Both the position numbers and the translations under genes were made by a program. From NCBI GenBank assembly GCA_014773175.1, contig VXCM01000162.1, forward strand, positions 313,237 through 377,236: a DNA stretch of 64,000 nt, in the 5' to 3' direction. This stretch comes from Lucifuga dentata (lineage: Eukaryota; Chordata; Actinopteri; Ophidiiformes; Bythitidae). This document shows positions 14,600-64,000 of this stretch, in pieces (the stretch's first letter is position 1; each line of letters starts with the position of its first letter). A model generated the notes under the pieces. The model did not search any database and was not told where the DNA came from. It saw only the letters and a list, made by a program, of their open reading frames with translations.

Positions 14600-14965
14600 C
14601 CATCCAGCCACTTTCTATACCCGTTTGTCCTGTTATGGGTCATGTGGGGGCTGGAGCCTATCCCAGCAGTCATTGGATGAGAGGTGGGGTTCACCTGGAC
14701 AGGTCGCCAGTCNGCTGGAGCCTATCCCAGCAGTCATTGGATGAGAGGTGGGGTTCACCTGGACAGGTCGCCAGTCTATGGCAGGCTGACACATAGAGAC
14801 ATACAAACTTATTCACCTGCATATCTTTGGAGGTGGAGGGAACCCATGCTGACACAGGGAGAACATGCAAACTCCACACAGAAAGGACCTGGTCGGCCTC
14901 GAACCCAGGACCTTCTTGCTGTGAGGCAACAGAGCTAACCACTGAGCCAACGTGCACCCCACTCA
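14600..14965 (-). mobile_element. tRNA-derived SINE (V-SINE, DANA/HE1-like)
   Basis: Read on the minus strand it has a tRNA-like head with A-box-like TGGCTCAGTGG (14939-14949) and B-box-like GGGTTCGAGG (14897-14906), then the conserved core GTGTGGAGTTTGCATGTTCT and a tail with GCTGGGATAGGCTCCAGC. This arrangement is known from fish V-SINEs. It includes a 63-bp assembly duplication around n at 14713. Confidence 0.75.
14650..14776. repeat. 63-bp direct duplication around n at 14713
   Basis: 14650-14712 and 14714-14776 are identical, inside the SINE. Likely unmerged contig overlap. Confidence 0.85.
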
Positions 14966-15815
14966 ATCACCAAGATTCTATTTTAAGCAATAATTTTGTA
15001 CTTTGCTAATAGCAATGGGCAAAACTAAACTTATTTAAGTTGATTCAACTCAAAAACTTTAACTGAATAAAAAAATACCCAAAAATTACAACTAACTCAA
15101 AATCATTAGGTCATACGTGGAATATGTTCACTTTTGAGTACAATTAACTAATTTTTTTGAGTTAAAACAACATCTGGGATTACAGTGTGGGTTGCCAAAC
15201 TGCCCCTTCTTGTTTCCACCAAAAGAGTTAAATAATGTGTTTACCAACGCTCTGGATCCTCTGTAATAGCTTCTCCTTCCAGGAGAAAGAGACTCACTCC
15301 TCACAGCACATCGTGACCCTCGTCCACAGTAGCCAGACAACGTTGACTCATAGCACATGTTGAATGACCTCAGTTTTCTGGAGACTCGCTCAGCTAAAAC
15401 AAAACAGTAATGTGTGGAGAAGCCAGAATGAAAGGATGTGGATAAGAGTCGGGTCAATGTATCTCTTAACACTTGAGCAAACACAAAGCACTTTTGGGAA
15501 TCTGACCTTGCACTATTTTAAAGTAAATACAACTCATCATGCTGCTGTAATCAAAAAAGGTACAAGTATTAACTTTTTCTCTGAGAAAATAACCATTTTC
15601 CCCTTGCCTTTCACTTTGTCTCATAATCCCAACCACGTCATATATACACACTACCTCACTGTCTGCTGAAACACCACAGTTTATTCTTTCTATGTCCAGT
15701 AGCAATGCATCTGTGCAACCTTCAACTTTCTGTCAGAGTCTCGATTAGTCCACGCTGTCCCATTGTGTCTTTCTAAGTGAACTAACAATTGTACATTGTG
15801 TGTTTTTTGCCACAG

Positions 15816-44103
<28,288 letters not shown>

Positions 44104-45347
44104 GAGCTGCCAGCTGTTAGTGTAACAGCACATGGAGGAGAGTCTGCACGCCTGCTGCCTCTTTGAAAGGACAGGATGGAAGCTGGAACCAGTGTGAGAT
44201 TTCCTGAGGAGAGAAACTCTCACTTCCTCCACTGCTGCTTGGTAGCGACTGAATGTAACTCTGGATTACAGCAGACCAGAAGGAGGTCCAGGCTTTGAAG
44301 ACCAAAAGGTAGTTTGATCTCAGGGTCTGTCTTCCTCCACAGTCCCACTGAGTACTGAACAAAAACTATTTATTGTATTTAAAGCTTTCTGTGTTCTTCT
44401 TTCACCTGGCTGAGGTTTGGAGCTAAAATACTTTGAAGAGCTGACATAAAGAATGCTTAATTATGTGGGACCAGGCTGGGATTTTATTTTCATCATGTCA
44501 TTTTAGATGAAGGCTTGATTACTGAATCAAAGGTTTTTGCCTCACTGTCACTGTTTCATTGTTGGAATCTGAATTGAGGGAATATTTATTCTGACAGAGA
44601 ACTAAAACTTTCATCACACTGTGATTTTACACTCATATAATAGTAATGGAATTATTTAAATACTAGAACAATACAATTTGCAAAAGGTGCAAATGCAAAA
44701 GACAGTCATAAAGCAGGACAGTCGCCTGGACACCCTCGTCATGGTTTTCACACCAGTATGAAGAGCATGTATGAAGAGCAGAGGCCATGTGTACTGTAGG
44801 CTGAGCTTCCTTTCTGTGGTGTATTAGCACTTTACAGGTACCGGTACTACCTTAGACACAGACATCATCACCTGTTCATACCACAGCCAGTAAATCAAGT
44901 TTATGAAGGACAGATTGCCAAGCTAGCAATAAGCCTATTTACTGAAGAGAATCATTTGTTTACATGAAATTATAATACAGGCATTTTAGATTAATTCTGT
45001 ATATGTGTTCATATGTAGGAGTATGCTTGTTGGTTAGAATTTAAATTAAATTTTTTGTGTATTTTCTCTGAAGGATCTTCCTTGCTTTTGATACTCACAG
45101 GGCTGCTTTGTTTTCATCTACAGGTAGATAATGGTATGAAAAACGGGGTGAATGGACTTTTGTATTGTCCAGAACAAAACTTGTTTCAGGTGCAAGAATA
45201 TTTGTTGACATTTTTTCCATGGCACCACAAAGAATTTCTTTTGCTTTTGCGCTATTTTTTTTTTTCCCATACACTTCTTGCACTGCTGTTGCATTACCTT
45301 AGACATTCCTTAGCCATTTTTTTAAATCAAATAACCACAATATGCAC

Positions 45348-45353
45348 AATAAA
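45348..45353 (+). promoter_or_regulatory. AATAAA polyadenylation signal candidate for myo1e
   Basis: Canonical hexamer about 1.25 kb after the myo1e stop, followed by a T/G-containing stretch (ctgggacctctgcgtc, then tttgatctgggg). Predicted, not proven. Confidence 0.45.
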
Positions 45354-45439
45354 ACTGCTGGGACCTCTGCGTCATCAAATATAATTTGATCTGGGGTGAC
45401 TGACAACATCCTTGTGCAATATAAGCAGATGAGTCTTTT

Positions 45440-45445
45440 AATAAA
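45440..45445 (+). promoter_or_regulatory. AATAAA polyadenylation signal candidate for myo1e (downstream)
   Basis: Second canonical hexamer, followed by T/G-rich sequence (gctgtatatttacttgcttg) of the kind that supports cleavage. Equally or more likely than the upstream one. Confidence 0.45.
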
Positions 45446-47066
45446 GCATATTATGCTGTATATTTACTTGCTTGTATTTTATTTTATTGTATGAGTCATT
45501 GAATCACTTGATTACTCTGTCTACATGCTTGTTACCAGATACTCATCTTGACTTGCCTTCCATTCCATTCTAAAGGGTTCTCTCTCTTTTTTTTTTTTTT
45601 TTTTNTTTTTTTTTTTTTTTTTGCAATCAGGCTACCAATAATAAAGGCAAATAAAATCTACTGAATAAGTTTTCAAAATTGGTCTTATGACACAAATACT
45701 GTATACAGGATCTGCTGCAAATATTGATCTAAATGCTCAGAAATAGCATTATCTCACTAAACAGTAGATGTAACAATGTTCTTCCTGGTTATAGCGATGT
45801 CATGAGTCAGATTCATCCAATCATACGCTAGAACCACTGTCATACCTGCTGAAAATCAGAAACACACTTAACATGCTTTTCTTTCTGTATAGATGCTCAA
45901 CCAAACAGCACAGGAGACATTTAACATAAAGTCCAGTACAAAGGCAGAGGTGGACATGGATCTTTTTGGACACGTCTGTTCATCTTTCAGCCAGAGCCGC
46001 TGGCTGCTCTTCCCAGATTCTGCAAAATTCCCTCATCAACTTATTTCTGACACAACTCAGTATGTAGCTGAAAAGCAGCAAAATTCAACAGTAAATGTTG
46101 ATCTGACTTCGCTGTTCAGTGCAGCTACTGAATCACCTCCTCAGATGCATCTGTTTCACCCTCCCTGTGCACAAGTGAATGCTGTAGGTCATGTCTGCAG
46201 TCTGAAGCTGTGCAGAAATCTCTGAGGGTTGGAATGTGTTGGCTCACAGTATGTTTGCTCACATTTCCTAATGTCTCCTCTCTGCCCAGACCTGTAGTAC
46301 TCAGGTCTCTAAACTCCTGACCAAAGACATACAAAAACATTTTATTATGCATCCATTTATTTATCATAAAAAATCTCAAAACTAATCATTGTGTATTTAT
46401 TATTTTCTCCTGCCTCAACACTTGGATATTTTTGGGTAACACTGATTCTACAGAGAATAACTTCTCTCTATTTGCTCCGTTTTGGGGTTTATGTCCACCC
46501 TGTGGCCACAGCAGGAACTGCACCTGTTAGTGGTTTTCAGTCTTGACTTTGCTGCACAGTAGAATGTGTTATATATGCATTTTCTACATCAGTCTGATCT
46601 GCAAACTAACATCCCATCTTGAACATATTTGTAAAGGATCAATTGAAGTAACCAATGTATGAGAAAGTTTTTTTCTTAATGTGACAGATTTACTTTCACC
46701 CAAACCTATTTAAAAGTTAAGAATGGAGGCACTTAAGAGGTGCAAGCCATATTTTTAAGGTTTCTTTTTTTTTTTTTTTTNTTTTTTTTTTTTTTTTGAC
46801 TGTATAGTCTGTGCTGACTTTATCTGTATGAAGTCAGTTTTTTGTGTCTGTGTATTTTATTTATGTTTTCAATATTTGCTGCTAAATTAAATGGAGACAA
46901 AAGCTGGAAATATAACTTCAAATGGGGTAAACAGGATCGGAAATTGTGTACTTTTGTATATTTGACCCAGAAGAAGATCCTGCATTACAGAATACTGCAT
47001 TCACACACAGTTAATACCATTCAGTCATATTTTACCCCGTTACTCTTTAAACTATTATTATATATA

Positions 47067-47450
47067 TACAGTACCCGCCACAAATATGGGCACCCTAGGT
47101 AAATAAAAGCAAAATGAGCTGTGAAAAAAAATGTCTTTATGTTGATCCTCTAGAGCTTTCATTCAAAATATTAACAAAATTTAATTAAAGTAAAATAATT
47201 GAAAGGAAAAATAAATTCTCATCACGAAATAAATATTTTTCTCAAACGGCCTGGAAGGACGTGTCTACACTGACTCCACACATGGTGGAGGGTTTCAGAG
47301 GCCAAAGAATCTCCAAGGATCTCAGCTGGAGAATCTCAGACGTTATTTGGAGTCAGAAAGTCTTCAAAATTATGATCAGATGCCACCAGGCCACTGAGAA
47401 AATGAGAAATCTGTTCATACCACCATTCTCTGGCATTTCATAAAACAGCA
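47067..47450. mobile_element. Tc1/mariner-like remnant
   Basis: Begins TACAGTACCCGCCACAAATA then GGGCACCC, resembling Tc1 ends that flank a TA target. It is followed by AAATGAGCTGTGAAAAA and a transposase-derived block around GTCAGAAAGTCTTCAAA. The open frame there is short; the element is degraded and the right end is not found. Confidence 0.5.
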
Positions 47451-48108
47451 TGATCCAACATTCACTCAAAAAGGACACCAAGGACACTTAAGAGTTATCC
47501 AAGTTTATTAATATTATTTTTTTTAAACTAATATAAATCCCACAGAATATGATCCTGGTGCCTTTAAGTCAACGAATGCATGGATACCTGCTTTAAGTGC
47601 TGCATTTCAACACTCCATTCAAAATATTTTTTTAAAAATCTTTTTTTTTTTTTTTTTTTNTTTTTTTTTTTTTTTTTTAATATTCAGAGTGGAAATACAT
47701 GGCCTCAGCGCACTGTCATATTCACTATCTTTTTCTCTCTTGTGCAAGTCTATGCGAGTTAGTGAACAATATTAATGTTATTTTTTCCTCCCAACAGTAA
47801 AAACGGAGACTGCTGTGTAAGTACAGAGAGACAAAAGATGCTGGATAAAATGGTTTGGATGGTGAGGAGAAATGGCAAATTGAGCTGTGTATTTTGAAGA
47901 CACAAACCGGAATCAAAGCCACTGTCGCACGTTTAAGCCTGAGATCCCAGTTAACTGTCTGCCATCACGAATCCAACAAATTCCAGAGAGATTCACAGCA
48001 GACCAACAATCACTCAGTTTAGAAACAACAGTCAAGTGAGGGAGATGACATTCTTTTTCTCGTTCTCTAGAATACATCAGATGACTTTATAACAGTGGAG
48101 ATGGAGGG

Positions 48109-48130
48109 GTGTGTGTGTGTGTGTGTGTGT
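48109..48130. repeat. GT microsatellite
   Basis: Short GT repeat in the myo1e-rnf111 interval. Confidence 0.9.
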
Positions 48131-48370
48131 TCGTAGCAAAGCATGTGCATATTCGGGGTGTGAGGCGAACAGGAGTTGATGTCCACTCTAGAAATACTGG
48201 GTGTGCGCTAATACAGCAGCTGATCTGTTAACATATTTTCCTAATCAGGAATGTCTTGATTTACTTAAAAAACATATTTCACTAACAATCCACATCTTCT
48301 AAACATGAACTAATCAATACAATGATTGGTAATATGAATCCTGCAATGTTTTTAAGCTGGAGGTTGACAT

Positions 48371-48779
48371 TTTATTCTAGTAAAGCAAGGCATTAGGTTT
48401 ACAGAAATGCATCTTTACTAGAGCAGCTATCATCACCTGCAAGTTGTTAGGCCGTGTTAAGCCCACGTTATATGTGCAAAGAAATGCATTGCAAGGAAAC
48501 ATGCAGAAAACAAAAAAATGACACTTGAGGAAACAATCAAAAGCTACATAAAAGCTTTATAAATACAATAAAATTTTAAACCCTTAATAGAGAATTCTAC
48601 AGTTGTAGTAATACGTGATAGCTGGCACTCTAGGCTCAATGCTTTTTGTTGGATGTTTTTATTTTTCATAGTAGCGCTGCGCAGGTAAATTCATGCCATC
48701 TTTGGTTGACTGCAGTACTGAAGAGAAAGTTAAAATGATCAAAATAAATTTTCAATAAAAGGATGTTAGAAAAACAGCA
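48371..48779 (-). other. rnf111: rnf111 3' UTR (predicted extent) with polyadenylation signal candidates
   Basis: Minus-strand sequence after the stop. AATAAA hexamers, read on the minus strand, lie at 48658-48663 (117 bases past the stop) and at 48371-48376 (404 bases past). Either could end the transcript; a longer UTR is also possible. Confidence 0.4.
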
Positions 48780-62552
<13,773 letters not shown>

Positions 62553-63206
62553 CTGTGGACATTCAGACATAAAAACCCATTACTGCCCACTGCTGTGCGG
62601 TATCTCTAACCTCACCATGGATACTGTCCACACTTTGTGAAGCAGTCGTATTAACACAGCTGGATTCTTAACTTCTTCTCAAGTGGACAATTTTGGGAAA
62701 AAAAAAAACAAAAAAAAAACTAAATGAGTGAGCAACTGCAAGTCAGATATATAATTTATCACTGACATTTTTCAGGAGAAAAAAACAATTAAATGTAAAG
62801 CGCCATGTGAATGTAAATATACTGCAGAATAAATACCATTTTCAGACATTCAATACTGCATGTAATATGAGCAGGCTCTTCTGACAAACCATGAGACCAG
62901 CTTGCTTGGACTATGCGAGTGTTAAAATGAAGATATCAATTATTTTACTTATTACTGGGATCCCTGCTATGTTTAAAAGCACAAACCCAGCCATGTGAAT
63001 AGATAGCTGTGAGAGAAGATAGGGATAACTTATTTTTCTTCCCTGTCCTCTCTCCTGTATTTCCACGAACGCTCTGTACCTCTCTTCCCCTGCATTCAGC
63101 CCTCCTCCTTTGCTCCTTTTAATTTTCTCTCTCAAAGGCTCCTGTCGCTGTGCCTCTTGGTCTTTGAGACTGAGTGAGAGACCAGGGAATAGCTCCCCCA
63201 CCACCA

Positions 63207-63246
<40 letters not shown>
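63207..63246. repeat. CA microsatellite
   Basis: About 20 uninterrupted CA units. Confidence 0.95.
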
Positions 63247-63248
<2 letters not shown>

Positions 63249-63785
63249 GCCGTAAAGCAAGTTGAGTAGAGGGAGGAGGGATGAGCCCCGAGGGACAAAA
63301 GACAAGAGACTCAATGAGTGCCGTAAAGCAGGGTACCATGGAGCTCTATGGCCAGGGAATTTCACTGCTGTTCCCAGAGAGCTTTTACAAAATATACAGG
63401 AAAAAACAAACAAACAAAAAAAAGAAACAGTGGAGTAAAGGGAGGAGACAGCACAGTCCCACTACCCATCACTTAATATTATTTCAAAATAAATGATAGT
63501 TCCATCATTATTATTGATCCTACCATGGTCCAAAACAGATAGATCAGAGGAATTGGTTAGTTGCCTTTGGGTGTGAATTATAGTGTGAATGTTTATGTCT
63601 AAATAGGTAGATACGAATTAATTTAAGAAAATTTTGCTTCAGTTTGCTACCAAAGTTGTGTGCATCCCTGCCTAAAAATCCTTGGTGGAGGTATGCGCTC
63701 TTTGAGTGTCTTCTTGTTTATTTATGTATTTTAACTGCATTGTTATGTTATATTTTTATAAAAGCATCGGAGGGTAGTTATTAGA

Positions 63786-64000
63786 GGTGCAAATCTTCGG
63801 CACTATGACGATTTGACCTGATTATTTATGAAACGATTTGATGCATTGGAAAGTCTTTAATTTTCACAAAAATTTAATTATTTTGTTATACCTAATTAAA
63901 CACAAAACTTTTTTTTTTTTTTACTTTACTGAATTTGCAAAAAATGACTACGTAACTTAATCACACACTATTAATGGGATGCAAAGAATAATAGAATACA
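63786..64000. mobile_element. possible MITE running off the window edge
   Basis: TAGAGGTGCAAATCTTCGGC followed by repeated CGATTTGA words resembles the start of a fish non-autonomous DNA element. The other end is outside the window, so this is weak. Confidence 0.3.

Larger units (their letters stand above)
14206..15187. mobile_element. MITE with CACTGTAA ends, split by a SINE
   Basis: The left end CACTGTAAGCCCTGATAT and the right end, read inward, CACTGTAATCCCAGATGT agree at 14 of the first 17 positions. AT-rich inner flanks with 'aactcaa' words are typical of a common fish repeat. A tRNA-derived SINE sits inside at about 14600-14965. No target duplication identified. Confidence 0.55.
1..15815. 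other. non-coding DNA upstream of myo1e exon 2 (probable intron 1)
   Basis: No recognisable coding exon on either strand; the longest open frames are short and unlike known families. Because exon 2 lacks a Met, this is probably part of myo1e intron 1, possibly with exon 1 hidden in it. The transposon-like elements, SINE and microsatellites inside are listed separately. The rest is AT-rich sequence in which I see nothing specific. Confidence 0.7.
44104..45465 (+). other. myo1e: myo1e 3' UTR (predicted extent)
   Basis: Plus-strand DNA after the stop codon with no convincing further coding sequence. Two AATAAA hexamers at 45348-45353 and 45440-45445 suggest a transcript end near 45370 or 45465. 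The extent is inferred from these signals only. Confidence 0.55.
45466..48370. other. intergenic region between convergent myo1e and rnf111
   Basis: About 2.9 kb with three poly-T tracts each broken by an n (45605, 46781, 47660), a Tc1-like remnant (47067-47450) and a GT repeat (48109-48130). A 110-codon open frame at 45896-46225 looks like nothing I recognise. No cyclin B2 exon is visible. Confidence 0.7.
62553..64000 (-). other. rnf111 intron upstream of the first visible exon
   Basis: No exon of Arkadia type is visible. Holds a CA repeat (63207-63246) and, at the right edge, possible MITE sequence. Confidence 0.7.

Noticed and set aside
14890..14965. tRNA gene on the minus strand
   Set aside because: The A-box and B-box-like words belong to the tRNA-derived head of a SINE; the rest does not fold as a tRNA.
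15128..15484. 118-codon minus-strand open frame just upstream of myo1e exon 2
   Set aside because: Overlaps the right end of a MITE, resembles no protein family I know and shows no exon borders.
45896..46225. 110-codon open frame between the two genes
   Set aside because: No recognised domain, lies next to homopolymer and repeat debris, and open frames of this size occur by chance in this much AT-rich DNA.

Overview
This is a stretch of vertebrate nuclear DNA, almost certainly from a teleost fish. It carries split genes with GT-AG introns, many CA/CT microsatellites, a minus-strand tRNA-headed SINE of the DANA/HE1 (V-SINE) type common in fish, and several short inverted-repeat DNA transposons. 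There are no operons, CRISPR arrays or prokaryotic features. I cannot name the species.

Two protein-coding genes are present, convergent (tail to tail). On the plus strand, 15816-44103 holds 27 coding exons of myo1e, a long-tailed class I myosin. Only the first exon, which must supply the initiator Met, is missing. The spliced product is about 1100 residues: motor, one IQ motif, TH1, proline-rich TH2 and SH3. The last exon is followed by a 3' UTR with polyadenylation signals near 45350 and 45440. On the minus strand, 62552 down to 48780 holds 11 coding exons of rnf111 (Arkadia), a RING-H2 E3 ubiquitin ligase of TGF-beta/Nodal signalling. These encode about 648 residues: a SUMO-interacting motif, a Ser/His/Pro-rich middle, the NRG/TIER region and the C-terminal RING. 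The N-terminal exons lie beyond 64000. The same two genes are neighbours in human 15q22, where CCNB2 lies between them; no ccnb2 exon is seen here. They act in different processes (membrane-actin motor; ubiquitin ligase), and their adjacency looks like ancestral synteny, not functional coupling.

Layout: 1-15815, DNA upstream of myo1e exon 2, presumably intron 1 and possibly 5' sequence, with MITEs, a nested SINE and microsatellites; 15816-45465, myo1e; 45466-48370, intergenic with a Tc1-like remnant; 48370-62552, rnf111 3' end to its most upstream visible exon, with at least four transposon insertions in its introns; 62553-64000, further rnf111 intron.

The most notable non-genic signals are: three copies of one TTAA-bounded inverted-repeat element; a perfect spacerless 40-bp palindrome; a foldback element in myo1e intron 2; a degraded IS630/Tc1-type transposase in the last rnf111 intron; and 19 isolated single 'n' characters. 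Six of those n's sit between exact 54-67 bp direct duplications and so look like unmerged contig overlaps. One interrupts an rnf111 coding exon, and one replaces about 85 bp that two sister repeat copies retain. I found no convincing new biological system; the window reads as an ordinary vertebrate locus with interesting repeats and assembly scars.
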